In this document: piece after piece, positions 43,534 to 52,457 of the stretch
Layout: each line of letters opens with the position of its first letter
Position numbering within the stretch: the first letter of the stretch is position 1
DNA from: Arthrobacter globiformis
GTDB lineage: Bacteria > Actinomycetota > Actinomycetes > Actinomycetales > Micrococcaceae
Direction: 5' to 3'
DNA: 64,000 nucleotides
NCBI RefSeq assembly: GCF_030818015.1
Contig: NZ_JAUSZX010000001.1
Coordinates: forward strand, 248,001 to 312,000
Notes under the pieces: model-generated
Database searches by the model: none
What the model saw: the letters and a program-made list of their open reading frames with translations, nothing else
Told to the model about the DNA's origin: nothing
Translations under genes and position numbers: made by a program

Positions 43534-44391
43534 ATGTCCAGACCGAAAATGCCTGTCACCGCCGGCTCGCCCCGTACAGGGCGATCACGTCCCACCATGC
43601 GCCACGTCGCCGCATTGGCCGGCGTGGGAACCAAGACGGTCTCCCGTGTTGTGAACGGCGAACCGAACGTCTCCGAGGCGACCATTGAACGCGTCCGTCA
43701 CGCGATAGAGCGGTTGCATTACCAACCGAATCTGGATGCCGCGAACCTCAAGCGGGCAAACGGCAGGACACTGACGCTCGGGTTTCTGGTTGGGAACCTG
43801 GCCGATCCGTTCTCCGCTGCGGTCCTGCGAGCAATTGAGGAGAAGGCATGGGAACGGAAGACTGCCGTAATTTCCGCCAGCCATGATTACGACCCCGACA
43901 GGGAGTTACGAATCATAGAGAACTTCCTGGGCCGACGTGTCGACGGGATCATCCTGGGATCAGCCAGCGGAAGGCACTCATTCCGCGCCCTGGAAGCGGC
44001 CGAGGGCACGGCGCTCGTCTTCTTGGGCGCACCACCCATCGGAGTGCCTGCAGATACGGTGACCACTGACAACGCCGCCGGCGCTGCGCAGGCCGCTGAC
44101 CATCTCCTCGGATTCGGCCACGGCCGGACCGCGTGCTGCGGCGCCGTCGCCGAAAGCCCGAGTCCTGCCGCTGAAGAACGATACCGCGGATTCATGGAGA
44201 AACTCGGCCAAGCGGGCATCACAGCTTGCGACATAACCGTTCTCCAGAACCTGATCTCCCAAGACATGGAAGGAATCGGGCGAATCGCGGCAGAAAGACT
44301 GTTTGCGCGGATCGACGGTTCCTCCGAGGAACCCGCGACGCACCTCATCCCCGGCAACGCTGAAAGAGCGCGGCAGTCCCGGGAACGCTGA
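43534..44391 (+). CDS. LacI-family regulator, internally shortened and with altered C-terminus
   Basis: The 285-residue product has a normal LacI helix-turn-helix (TMRHVAALAGVGTKTVSRVVNG) and first effector subdomain up to HLLGFGHGRTACCGAV. The family is usually 330-350 residues. After GFMEKLGQAGITACD the protein jumps to ITVLQNLISQDMEGIGRIAAERLF, skipping roughly 80 residues that normally form most of the second subdomain. After THLIP the usual ending is replaced by sequence from a tandem repeat. The DNA-binding part may still work, but ligand response is doubtful. It begins eight bases after the mannitol dehydrogenase stop. Confidence 0.8.
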   Translation: MSRPKMPVTAGSPRTGRSRPTMRHVAALAGVGTKTVSRVVNGEPNVSEATIERVRHAIERLHYQPNLDAANLKRANGRTLTLGFLVGNLADPFSAAVLRAIEEKAWERKTAVISASHDYDPDRELRIIENFLGRRVDGIILGSASGRHSFRALEAAEGTALVFLGAPPIGVPADTVTTDNAAGAAQAADHLLGFGHGRTACCGAVAESPSPAAEERYRGFMEKLGQAGITACDITVLQNLISQDMEGIGRIAAERLFARIDGSSEEPATHLIPGNAERARQSRER

Positions 44392-44432
44392 AAGAGCGCG
44401 GCATCCCCGGCAACGCTGAAAGAGCGCGGCAG
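44348..44432 (+). repeat. Three tandem copies of a 27-29 bp unit
   Basis: Copies at 44348-44376, 44377-44403 and 44404-44432 share the core ACGCTGAAAGAGCGCGGCA. Copy 2 differs at a few bases near its start. The LacI stop codon lies in copy 2. The array is not a multiple of three overall, so each copy is read in a different way. Confidence 0.88.
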
Positions 44433-44527
44433 TGGGGAAATCCGTTCGCGGTCTGAAAGCAGGCGACCATACGTTTCGGCGGGCATAAGCTAATACCAGA
44501 AGGTCGCATCCAGCACCGGAGCTAAAC

Positions 44528-44851
44528 GTGGACACTGAAACCGCCGACGTAGTCGGTCATGACGTCACCACCATCACCTGTGTGTGCGGCAATACGGTCA
44601 GCCAGGCCGGATTGATACAAGCCAACTCACAAGGCGTCCCCGTTTACGCCGGAGGAAACACCTCCGTTCCCGCGGAGCTGGCGGAATGGCCTGCGGATGA
44701 GGATCTCTATACCCTCTGTCCCTCATGCGGCCGCGTGTACCGTGACTCCATAGTCGAAGAGACAGGGACCGCACCGGTTGCTTTTCGGGTGGACGTCACC
44801 GCCGCCCCAATCGCAGAGGCGATCCGAGCCCACTGGAATCTCAGCACGTAG
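44528..44851 (+). CDS. Small zinc-ribbon-like protein of unknown function
   Basis: The 107-residue protein has Cys pairs CVC near residue 18 and CPSC near residue 63, spaced like a zinc ribbon. A GGAG site lies seven bases before the GTG. The rest is acidic and has no recognised domain. It is monocistronic between the LacI remnant and the GH13 gene. It could be a nucleic-acid- or protein-binding adaptor, but nothing in the sequence decides this. Confidence 0.65.
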   Translation: MDTETADVVGHDVTTITCVCGNTVSQAGLIQANSQGVPVYAGGNTSVPAELAEWPADEDLYTLCPSCGRVYRDSIVEETGTAPVAFRVDVTAAPIAEAIRAHWNLST

Positions 44852-44872
44852 GCCATGCGGGAGCGCTTGGCG

Positions 44873-44941
44873 TCAGGCGTCCTCATAGGCGAGGTTGCCG
44901 GAGAGTGCGCGGTAGGCGCCGGCCTGGTTTCTGGCGGCAGT
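44873..44941 (-). pseudogene. Short orphan C-terminal coding fragment
   Basis: On the minus strand about 22 codons read AARNQAGAYRALSGNLAYEDA and then TGA at 44873. Upstream, the frame meets a stop after a few unlike residues. It resembles the end of an ordinary protein rather than a gene. The parent family is not recognised, and the call is weak. Confidence 0.25.
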
Positions 44942-45144
44942 GTCTGTCAGACACCACCCCTAACCTTCAGGGCTGTTTTGCCGGCTATGAGAACCGCTGA
45001 TGGCAAATAGTCGATATTCCGACGGCCGCCGACATACGGTGGGCTAAGCCGACAAATGTGAATACTCTCAAGGCGCCGGGGTACGGGAAGACTGAAGAAC
45101 ACCCCGGAGGTGCCACGCAGGAACCACCGATAAAGGAGCAATCT

Positions 45145-47544
45145 GTGCGGGAAGCAAGCTTCAACAAGAGCGTTTCAGTAGCCGACGATTTGGCCGGCGA
45201 GCCTGACGGGCTGGATTCGGCCTCGGCTGATCCGGCGGCCGCGGAATTGACAGGCTCAGCCTCCGCAGGCGAATTGCCCTCGGCTGACTCAGCGGCCGAA
45301 GCGCCGGAAGCAATGGAAGCGCCGGAAGCAATGGAAGCGCCGGAAGCAACGGAAGCCGCTGACATCACCTATGACGAGCAGTTCTATCCGGCCCGTCCCA
45401 AGGCGCTGAGGCCGATCGCCCGCCGCCGTCAGTTCTTTGCCGACCGGCCGTCCCTGGAGTTTGACGGGCGCAACGCCGCTTATGTCGAGTGGCTGCGGAA
45501 CCAGGCGATGCTGGGGGACGCGAACGTGATGGCGCGGCAGCTCTCCGGACAGGCCAGCATGTGGCAGAACTCGTATGCCCATCCGAACCCGCGGGCCGCC
45601 GTGGAGCGCGCACCCGTTTGGTTCACCGCCTACCCCCTGTCTTTCATCACCCGCCCGGGCCAGTCCTTCCTCTCCGCCCTGGGTGATCCTGAACTGTGGG
45701 ACGCCTTCCGGGAGATCGGGATCAGGGGCCTGCACACCGGTCCCGTCAAGCTCGCCGGCGGCATCCGGGGCTGGTCCCAGACGCCCAGCGTGGACGGGCA
45801 CTTCGACCGCATCAGCATGGCGATCGACCCGGTGTTCGGCACCGAGGACGAATTCCGCAAGATGTGTGAGGTCGCGGCCGCCCATGACGGCACAGTGATC
45901 GATGACATCGTTCCCGGCCACACAGGCAAGGGGGCTGACTTCCGCCTGGCCGAGATGAACTTCCGGGACTACCCCGGCATCTATCACATGATCGACATTC
46001 CGGAAGAGGACTGGCACCTGCTGCCGGACGTTCCCGAAGGCGAAGATTCAGTGAACATCAGCCCCGACGCCGAGCAGGCACTGCAAAAGGCCGGGTACAT
46101 CATTGGGCGCCTACAGCGGGTGATCTTCTATGAACCCGGGGTCAAGGAGACCAACTGGAGTGCCACGCGGCCCATCGTGGACACGGCCGGGAAAACGCGG
46201 CGCTGGGTCTATCTGCACTACTTCAAGGCCGGCCAGCCGTCCATCAACTGGCTGGACCCCACCTTTGCGGGAATGCGCCTGGTGGTCGGGGACGCACTGC
46301 ACTCACTGCTCGACCTGGGCACGGGCGCCCTGCGGCTGGACGCGAACGGGTTCCTGGGCGTGGAGAAAAGCGCCGAGGAGCAGCCGGGCTGGTCGGAAGG
46401 GCACCCGCTGTCCGAGGCGGCGAACCAGCTGATCGGGTCCATGATCCGCAAGGTTGGCGGGTTCTCCTTCCAGGAACTCAATCTGACGATCGACGACATC
46501 AAGGCAACTTCGGAGGCGGGCCCGGATCTTTCCTACGACTTCGTCACCAGGCCGGCCTATCATTACGCGCTGGTGACTGCCGATACGGAATTCCTGCGCC
46601 TGACCCTGCGGCTCGCCATGGAAATCGGTGTCGACCAGGCATCACTGGTCCATGCCCTGCAGAACCACGACGAACTGACCTATGAGCTGGTCCATTTCGC
46701 CGCCGGCCACAAGGACGACGTGTTCGAACTCAACGGCCAGGAGCTCACCGGGGCCGAACTCGCCGAGCATGTTCAGCAAACCCTGCGGGAACGGCTGACG
46801 GGCCCGGACACCCCGTACAACGCCCTGTTCACCACCAACGGCATCGCCTGCACCACGGCCAGCTTCATCATGGCCGCCCTGGGCATCCAGGACCCGGAGA
46901 ACCTCACCGACGAACAGCAGGCCCAGGTCCTGGACGTCCACATCCTGCTGTCCATGTACAACGCCCTGCAGCCCGGTGTCTTTGCGCTGTCCGGCTGGGA
47001 CCTCACGGGCGTCGCCGCCCTTGACCGCCAGAAGGTGCGGGAGCTTACCGCGCAAGGAGACACCCGGTGGATCAACCGCGGCGCACACGACATCATGGGC
47101 ACCAGCCCCGAAGCGGAGGCCTCCTCCGCCGGCATGCCGCGTGCCCGCAGCCTCTACGGCCCGTTGCCCGAACAGCTCGAGGACCCGGCTTCGTTCGCCC
47201 GGCGCCTGCAGAAGATCCTTGCCGTGCGGGAACAGAGCGGAATTGCCACCAGCACCCTGCTGGACGTGCCGGAAGTTTCCCACCGCGGGCTGCTCGTCAT
47301 GGTCAACCGGCTGGGCACCGGAGACCTGCAGGCCACGGTGCTCAATTTCTCCGGCCAGGACATCGCGGGCAGCATCCAGTCGGCCCATCTGGTCCCCGGC
47401 AGCAGCGTCCATGACCTCTTCAGCGGCGAGGCCGTTGGGCAAGTCGATGACCTGCATAGCTTCTTCCTCGAACTGGGTGCCTACCAGGGCACGGCACTGG
47501 TCCTGAAGGAGGGCGAGAAGGACGACGACGGCGACGCCGGGTGA
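45145..47544 (+). CDS. Divergent GH13 alpha-amylase-family enzyme, trehalose-synthase-like
   Basis: From the GTG at 45145 (AAAGGAG seven bases upstream; the frame opens earlier at 45058 without such a site) the protein is 799 residues. After about 75 acidic, Ala/Glu-rich residues comes a GH13 barrel: the nucleophile Asp in [14 protein letters not shown], the acid/base Glu in [10 protein letters not shown], and the third acid in [10 protein letters not shown]. The spacing and long inserts differ from TreS and from amylases. The C-terminal 90 residues form a beta domain. Trehalose synthase (maltose to trehalose) is the nearest resemblance I can offer, with an alternative glucosyltransferase role equally possible. 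Confidence 0.75.
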   Translation: MREASFNKSVSVADDLAGEPDGLDSASADPAAAELTGSASAGELPSADSAAEAPEAMEAPEAMEAPEATEAADITYDEQFYPARPKALRPIARRRQFFADRPSLEFDGRNAAYVEWLRNQAMLGDANVMARQLSGQASMWQNSYAHPNPRAAVERAPVWFTAYPLSFITRPGQSFLSALGDPELWDAFREIGIRGLHTGPVKLAGGIRGWSQTPSVDGHFDRISMAIDPVFGTEDEFRKMCEVAAAHDGTVIDDIVPGHTGKGADFRLAEMNFRDYPGIYHMIDIPEEDWHLLPDVPEGEDSVNISPDAEQALQKAGYIIGRLQRVIFYEPGVKETNWSATRPIVDTAGKTRRWVYLHYFKAGQPSINWLDPTFAGMRLVVGDALHSLLDLGTGALRLDANGFLGVEKSAEEQPGWSEGHPLSEAANQLIGSMIRKVGGFSFQELNLTIDDIKATSEAGPDLSYDFVTRPAYHYALVTADTEFLRLTLRLAMEIGVDQASLVHALQNHDELTYELVHFAAGHKDDVFELNGQELTGAELAEHVQQTLRERLTGPDTPYNALFTTNGIACTTASFIMAALGIQDPENLTDEQQAQVLDVHILLSMYNALQPGVFALSGWDLTGVAALDRQKVRELTAQGDTRWINRGAHDIMGTSPEAEASSAGMPRARSLYGPLPEQLEDPASFARRLQKILAVREQSGIATSTLLDVPEVSHRGLLVMVNRLGTGDLQATVLNFSGQDIAGSIQSAHLVPGSSVHDLFSGEAVGQVDDLHSFFLELGAYQGTALVLKEGEKDDDGDAG
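45301..45354 (+). repeat. 18-bp minisatellite, three copies, in the GH13 gene
   Basis: The unit GCGCCGGAAGCAATGGAA is repeated at 45301-45318, 45319-45336 and, with one change, 45337-45354. It encodes APEAME repeats in the N-terminal acidic extension, so copy-number change keeps the frame. Confidence 0.9.
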
Positions 47545-47715
47545 GCCGGCGCTGCCGCTTCATGGGCAACAAACCCCGTTTACATAAGACTGGGACGGGG
47601 CTAGATTGGTGGTCCGGCTGGCGGATCCCCAGGGAACTGTGGGATCGCAGCCAGTCCGGATCAGGATTCCGATGTGGCAAGGCTGCCGACGCCGGCGGCC
47701 GGCAAGGACAGGAAC

Positions 47716-47991
47716 ATGAGCCCTACCCCAAAACAGCCCATTACTGATGACAGCATCAAAGTCCGTCAGCTAAGCCACTACCAGTTCAGCTGGATCGCCG
47801 GGGACGCAGGCAAACCGGGAACGTGGACTCTGCAGCTCGTCCTGGACGAAGGGGCCTGGGAAGAGGTGCTTACCATCGATGCTGACGATGCGGATAACCT
47901 CCAGGACCTGCTGTCCACGGCGGAAACTGTGTTCTACGACGTGAGCCGCAGAACACTGATGTTCGGCACAACGCGTACCGGCCACCACTAG
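47716..47991 (+). CDS. Hypothetical 91-residue protein
   Basis: An ATG at 47716 with an AGGA site opens a 91-codon frame. The product is compact and acidic, with WTLQLVLDEGAWEEVLTIDADDADNL suggesting a beta-rich core followed by a helix. No family is recognised. It lies 171 bases after the GH13 gene on the same strand; co-transcription is possible. Confidence 0.6.
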   Translation: MSPTPKQPITDDSIKVRQLSHYQFSWIAGDAGKPGTWTLQLVLDEGAWEEVLTIDADDADNLQDLLSTAETVFYDVSRRTLMFGTTRTGHH

Positions 47992-48087
47992 GCACCCAGG
48001 GCTCTCTCTCGTAAGTGTCGCACCCTCTAACTGGAAGTGGTGCTACTTGTCGGACGTTCACGGCGCGGTACCCGGAAGATGGGGTCT

Positions 48088-48519
48088 TCAGGGCTGACGG
48101 AGAAGCGCGAGCGGTGAGGGCGGCAACGCGTGGCGGCGCCCCATGATCACGATGACGAGGGCAATGAGGAGCAGTGCCAGTGTTGCCCATCCCAGGGATG
48201 GTGTGCCCAGCGAGCTGAGGAGGGTGCCTCCGATGATCCCGCCGCCGGCGATGCCGATGTTCCAGCCGGTGACCATGACGCCCTGGGCGGCGTCCACGGC
48301 GCTGCCCGCGGCGTTCATCATCGCCGTTTGCAGCAGGCTCGCGGCGCCGCCGAAAGCCAGGCCCCACGCTGCTGCGCTGGCGTAGACCGCGACGGGGTTC
48401 CCTGATAGGAATCCCAAGGCGAACATGGCGGCTGCGAACAATGCGCTGCTGATGATCATGAGGGTTCGCAGGTGCCGGTCGATTAGGGCACCGGTGATCG
48501 CCAGGCTCAGTAGTGCCAT
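48088..48519 (-). pseudogene. C-terminal remnant of an MFS efflux-type transporter
   Basis: The 143 readable residues contain about four to five transmembrane segments with MFS features (GALIDRHLRTLMII, AVYASAAAWGLAFGGAASLLQTAMM, GVMVTGWNIGIAGGGIIGGTLL) typical of the second half of drug:H+ antiporter-1 proteins. The N-terminal half is missing. The same frame extends upstream through LAPLTTASTALM to the stop codon of the LacI gene at 48604, with no proper start site, so the gene has been beheaded at that point. Confidence 0.8.
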
Positions 48520-48603
48520 GAGGGCGGTACTCGCAGTAGTAAGCGGCGCTAAAGAGGATCCGCTCAGACAGGTGGGACACGGGAAGCCCCTCCAACGCGT
48601 CCG

Positions 48604-49737
48604 CTACATGGCCGGTGCAGCCATGGGCTCTGTGGAAGGCTCATCGCCGCGTTCGGGAGGTACGAAACCCGGCACCGCACCAACCGATCCGCGCCGCACC
48701 AGCGACGCCTGGAACTCCGGCGCCGGCGCCAAGGGCGGACGGCCCTCGATCTGCCTGATCAGGGCGGTGGCCGCCGCGGCCCCCATCTCGTAGACGGGCT
48801 GCGCCACCACCGTCAGGGGCGGTGTGGTCAGGCGGGTCCAGGCGAAGTCGTCGTACATCAGGAACGACACGTCGTCGGGGATGCGGAGCCCCATCTCCTG
48901 GATGGCTTCCACCACGCTGAGGGCAATCAGGCCGTCGGAAGCCACGACGGCGGTGGCCGCGTCGGTGCCGAGCAGCACCTCGCGTGTGAGGTTCCGGATG
49001 GAGCCGGCATCGCCGGCGTTGAGCCGCACGAGGTCCTGCGGGAACTCGCATCCGGCGTCCGCGAAGGCCCGCCGCATCCCTTCGAGGCGGTCCGAGATCT
49101 GCGATGAATCCAGCCGTATTCCCGCGGAATACGCGGCGTCGGTGCGCAGCGTCGAGATGAAGGCGATCCTCCGGTGCCCGGCGTCGAGAAGGTACCGCGT
49201 GGATTCGTAAGAGATGGCGGCCATGTCGACGGCGACAGTCTCCACCGCGAGGCGGTCGGCCGACCGGTCCAGCAGCACCAGTGGCCGGCCCGATTCGTGG
49301 ACCCGCTGCAGGTGCTCCGTCTCCACCGATGATGCCGGAGCGACGATCAGGCCGTCGACCCGCTTGTCGAGCAGCACGCGGACAGCGTCCACTTCGGCCG
49401 CGGTGTTTTCGTCCGTGTTGATCAAGATGACGTTGAACCCGCTCTTCTTGGCGGTGTCCGTGATCCCCCTGGTGGCCAGTCCGAAATGCGGGTTCTCGAT
49501 GTCGCCCACCACGACGCCGATGGTGTGCGATTTCCCGGTGTTCATGCTGCGGGCCAGCTCGTTGGGCCGGTAGTTCAGCTCTTCGGCGGCCGCGAGCACC
49601 CGCTCGCGGACGTCCTCGCTGACCGCCCCGTAATTTCCCAGCGCGCGGGCGGCCTGGGCCTTGGACACCTGGGCAGCTTTTGCGACGTCGGCGACTGTTA
49701 CATCCCGCCGTCTTGCTCCGTCACTGCTCATGTTCAC
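48604..49737 (-). CDS. LacI-family regulator of the amino-acid-type ABC locus
   Basis: The 377-residue protein has a LacI helix-turn-helix (TVADVAKAAQVSKAQAARALGNYG, with the hinge helix NELARSMNTGKS) and a full effector domain with two subdomains. It is divergent from the ABC transporter genes starting at 49908. The intergenic region has a promoter followed by two LacI-like operators, so it probably represses that transporter and itself. LacI regulators usually sense sugars or purines, which hints at the transported compound. Confidence 0.92.
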   Translation of the reverse strand: MNMSSDGARRRDVTVADVAKAAQVSKAQAARALGNYGAVSEDVRERVLAAAEELNYRPNELARSMNTGKSHTIGVVVGDIENPHFGLATRGITDTAKKSGFNVILINTDENTAAEVDAVRVLLDKRVDGLIVAPASSVETEHLQRVHESGRPLVLLDRSADRLAVETVAVDMAAISYESTRYLLDAGHRRIAFISTLRTDAAYSAGIRLDSSQISDRLEGMRRAFADAGCEFPQDLVRLNAGDAGSIRNLTREVLLGTDAATAVVASDGLIALSVVEAIQEMGLRIPDDVSFLMYDDFAWTRLTTPPLTVVAQPVYEMGAAAATALIRQIEGRPPLAPAPEFQASLVRRGSVGAVPGFVPPERGDEPSTEPMAAPAM

Positions 49738-49752
49738 CTTTCAGAGGGGCTG

Positions 49753-49834
49753 TTGACGCAGCGTGTGAGTTCCGCTACATTTCTAGCAATCGATGTGAGT
49801 CCGGTCTCAATCGTAAGGACTGAGACCGGACTCA
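49753..49834 (+). promoter_or_regulatory. Promoter and paired LacI-type operators for the ABC-Gfo-DAO locus
   Basis: TTGACG (49753-49758) and TACATT (49776-49781) are spaced by 17 bases and face the ABC genes. Downstream, TGAGTCCGGTCTCA (49796-49809) and TGAGACCGGACTCA (49821-49834) are perfect inverted copies of each other, 11 bases apart. Each copy is itself a near-palindrome centred on CG, as LacI operators are. Bound repressor would sit at and just after the transcription start. Confidence 0.75.
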
Positions 49835-49907
49835 GCAAGAGCTTCATCGACCAAATCCTTCGGCGGCCCTGACAGCACCGCTTTCCCTCCCACGATTGGA
49901 CAACGCT

Positions 49908-50774
49908 GTGATCAAACTGAACTTCCGCCCGGCAGCGGTGGCTGCGGCAGCCCTTGCGGCCATCCTCGCCCTCTCCGGCTGCGGCGGGCCATCCTCCGCC
50001 ACCTCCAGCCCGGCCGATAACCCGTACGGGCTGATTGAACCGGGCACCATCCGGGTGGCCAGCCTCGGTGACTCAAAGCCATACACCTTCACGGATGCGC
50101 AGGGTAACTTCACCGGCTTCGACGTGGAACTGTTCAAGGACGTGGCCCACCGCGCCGGCGTAGACAAAGTGGTCTTCACCGGTCAGGACTTCTCCGGGCT
50201 GCTCGCCGCTGTGGCGAACGGCCAGTTCGACGTCGGCGTGGCCGCCATCGGCATCACGGACAAGCGCAAGGAAACCGTCGACTTCTCCAACGGCTACCTC
50301 GCCGGCTACCTGACCGTCATCACCACCAAGACCTCGGGCATCAAGGACGTCGACGGCCTGAACGGAAAGCGCCTGGGCGTGGTCCAGGGAACGCTACAGG
50401 AAGCCTACGCGGTGAAGAACTTCACGTCGGCCAACCTGGTGCGCTTCCCGGACAACAACACCGCCGTGTCCGCCGTGAACAGCGGCGCGGTGGACGCTCA
50501 CTTCCTCGACTACGAGGCTGCCAAGGCTTACCAGGAGCAGTACGGCCTGGTCAGCGCAGCTGACATCCCGTCCTTCGACGCCCCCGCAGGGTTCGCGATC
50601 GCCAAGGACAAGCCCGCCTTCAAGGAGGCACTGAACAAGGGCCTGGCCGCAGCAATGGAAGACGGCACGTGGAAGAAGCTCTACCAGAAGTGGTTCCCCG
50701 GCTCCCCGATGCCCGAGCAGTACCTGCCCAAGGCAGAACAGACCGCAACCCCGGCCCCGACCTCAAGCAAGTAG
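49908..50774 (+). CDS. ABC transporter solute-binding lipoprotein, polar amino acid family
   Basis: From the GTG at 49908 the protein is 288 residues with lipobox LSGC (Cys25); a TTG twelve bases upstream is an unlikely start. It is a family 3 solute-binding protein ([52 protein letters not shown]). Such proteins bind amino acids or amino-containing compounds. It is first in the unit with a permease, an ATPase, a Gfo/Idh/MocA dehydrogenase and a flavoenzyme. The ligand is unknown. Confidence 0.9.
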   Translation: MIKLNFRPAAVAAAALAAILALSGCGGPSSATSSPADNPYGLIEPGTIRVASLGDSKPYTFTDAQGNFTGFDVELFKDVAHRAGVDKVVFTGQDFSGLLAAVANGQFDVGVAAIGITDKRKETVDFSNGYLAGYLTVITTKTSGIKDVDGLNGKRLGVVQGTLQEAYAVKNFTSANLVRFPDNNTAVSAVNSGAVDAHFLDYEAAKAYQEQYGLVSAADIPSFDAPAGFAIAKDKPAFKEALNKGLAAAMEDGTWKKLYQKWFPGSPMPEQYLPKAEQTATPAPTSSK

Positions 50775-50813
50775 CCCGACCGCCAGCAAGTAAGCGAAGC
50801 ACCGGATCCAGAT

Positions 50814-50840
50814 CGGGCGGGCCGCACCCCGGCCCGCCCG
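50814..50840 (+). repeat. Intercistronic hairpin after the binding-protein gene
   Basis: CGGGCGGGCCG (50814-50824) and CGGCCCGCCCG (50830-50840) form a perfect 11-bp GC stem with a five-base loop and no T run. It has the same position as the hairpin at 38136-38169 and may limit read-through into, or degradation of, the messages on either side. Confidence 0.75.
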
Positions 50841-50895
50841 GCACCCGGACCACCCGTCCGGCACTTTTGAAACAACTAACGTCTGAGAGCAATCA

Positions 50896-51684
50896 ATGGA
50901 CTGGCTCAACATCATCGGCCGCACCTTCTTCGACTTTGAAGCAATGCTCGAGGTGCTGCCCCAACTCCTCGGGGTTGGCCTTCTGAACACCCTGATCATT
51001 TCCGTCGCCGCCACCGTCCTTGGCGTGGTGCTCGGCATGGTGGTGGCAGTCATGGGCATCTCGCGGTCCCGCTGGCTGCGGATCCCGGCACGAATCTACA
51101 CCGACCTCTTCCGCGGCCTCCCCGCGATCCTCACCATCCTGCTGATTGGCCAGGGCTTCGCCCGGTTCAGCCAGTCGGTCTTCGGTCCCTCTCCATACCC
51201 GCTGGGGATCATCGCGCTGAGCCTGATCGCCAGCGCCTACATCGGCGAAATCTTCCGCGCAGGCATCCTCAGCGTGGACAAAGGCCAGGGCGAGGCGTGC
51301 CGTGCCCTGGGCATGAGCTACACCAAATCCATGGCCTTGGTGGTGGTGCCCCAGGGTGTCCGCCGCGTCCTGCCGGCCCTGGTGAACCAGTTCATCGCCA
51401 TCGTTAAGGACTCCTCCCTGGTCTACTTCCTGGGCCTGCTGGTCAGCGAACGCGAACTCTTCCGCGTGGGACAGGACGCCGCCGTGCTGTCCGGAAACCT
51501 CTCACCGCTGGTCATGGCCGGCATCTTCTACCTGGTGATCACGGTGCCGCTGACCCACCTGGTCAACTACTTCGACAACAGGTTCCGCACCGGACGCCGC
51601 CGCCCTACCGCGCCCACGTCCGGCCTGAAGGAAGTCACCGAACTCGACGCGGCCTCGCCGCTGATCACCGGGAGCAACACATGA
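50896..51684 (+). CDS. Amino-acid-type ABC transporter permease
   Basis: The 262-residue protein has about five transmembrane segments and the polar amino acid permease signatures GLLNTLIISVAATVLG, YTDLFRGLPAILTIL, AYIGEIFRAGILSVDKGQGEACRALGMSY, and QGVRRVLPALVNQFIAIVKDSSL. It forms the membrane path, probably as a homodimer. The stop overlaps the ATPase start. Confidence 0.93.
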   Translation: MDWLNIIGRTFFDFEAMLEVLPQLLGVGLLNTLIISVAATVLGVVLGMVVAVMGISRSRWLRIPARIYTDLFRGLPAILTILLIGQGFARFSQSVFGPSPYPLGIIALSLIASAYIGEIFRAGILSVDKGQGEACRALGMSYTKSMALVVVPQGVRRVLPALVNQFIAIVKDSSLVYFLGLLVSERELFRVGQDAAVLSGNLSPLVMAGIFYLVITVPLTHLVNYFDNRFRTGRRRPTAPTSGLKEVTELDAASPLITGSNT

Positions 51685-52457
51685 GCCTCGCAAGCAATAC
51701 CGCCAATACCGCCGCGGAAAACCATACGTTCCACGGCTCCAGCCTGGAACTGCGGAACCTGACCATGGCCTACGGGGACATCGAGGTCCTGCGCAACGTC
51801 AGCCTCACGGTCGCCCCGGGCACCACCACCTGCATCATCGGACCCTCAGGTTCGGGCAAGTCCACCCTGCTGCGCGGCGTCAACCGGCTGCATGAACCCA
51901 AAAGCGGTGACGTGCTGCTCGCCCGCGAAAGCGCACTGCAGGTCAAACCCGACATCCTGCGCGCCCGGATCGGCATGGTCTTCCAGCACTTCAACCTCTT
52001 CCCGGACCACACCGCACTGGAAAACGTGGCCCTGGCACTCTGGAGCGTCAAGGGCATGTCCAAGGCAGAGGCCAGGGAACGCGCCCGCCGCGGCCTTGCC
52101 GAGGTGGGCCTCGCGGAGCGGGCCGACCACCGGCCCCGCGACCTCTCCGGCGGCCAGCAGCAGCGCGTCGCCATCGCCCGAGCCCTCGCCATGGAACCGG
52201 AGGTGATGCTGTTCGACGAGGCGACCAGCGCCTTGGACCCCGAGCTGGTAAAGGGCGTCCTGAACCTCATGGCCGGGCTCGGCAAACGCGGCATGACCAT
52301 GCTCGTCGTCACCCACGAAATGGGCTTCGCCCGCAAAGTCGCCGACCAGGTCGTCTTCATGGACGAAGGTGAAGTCGTTGAAGCCGGAACACCGTCCCAA
52401 CTCTTCGACAACCCCCGCAGCGAACGCCTCCAGCGATTCCTCTCCGAGGTGCTCTGA
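51681..52457 (+). CDS. Amino-acid-type ABC transporter ATP-binding protein
   Basis: The 258-residue ATPase has Walker A GPSGSGKST, the signature LSGGQQQR, Walker B VMLFDEATSALDPE and the switch His in VVTHEMGF, all intact. It overlaps the permease gene by four bases and its TGA shares one base with the next ATG, giving strict coupling. Confidence 0.95.
   Translation: MSLASNTANTAAENHTFHGSSLELRNLTMAYGDIEVLRNVSLTVAPGTTTCIIGPSGSGKSTLLRGVNRLHEPKSGDVLLARESALQVKPDILRARIGMVFQHFNLFPDHTALENVALALWSVKGMSKAEARERARRGLAEVGLAERADHRPRDLSGGQQQRVAIARALAMEPEVMLFDEATSALDPELVKGVLNLMAGLGKRGMTMLVVTHEMGFARKVADQVVFMDEGEVVEAGTPSQLFDNPRSERLQRFLSEVL

Noticed and set aside
47870..48595. A 241-codon minus-strand frame over the MFS remnant
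   Set aside because: It is out of frame with the hydrophobic MFS sequence and has Arg/His/Pro-rich shadow composition.
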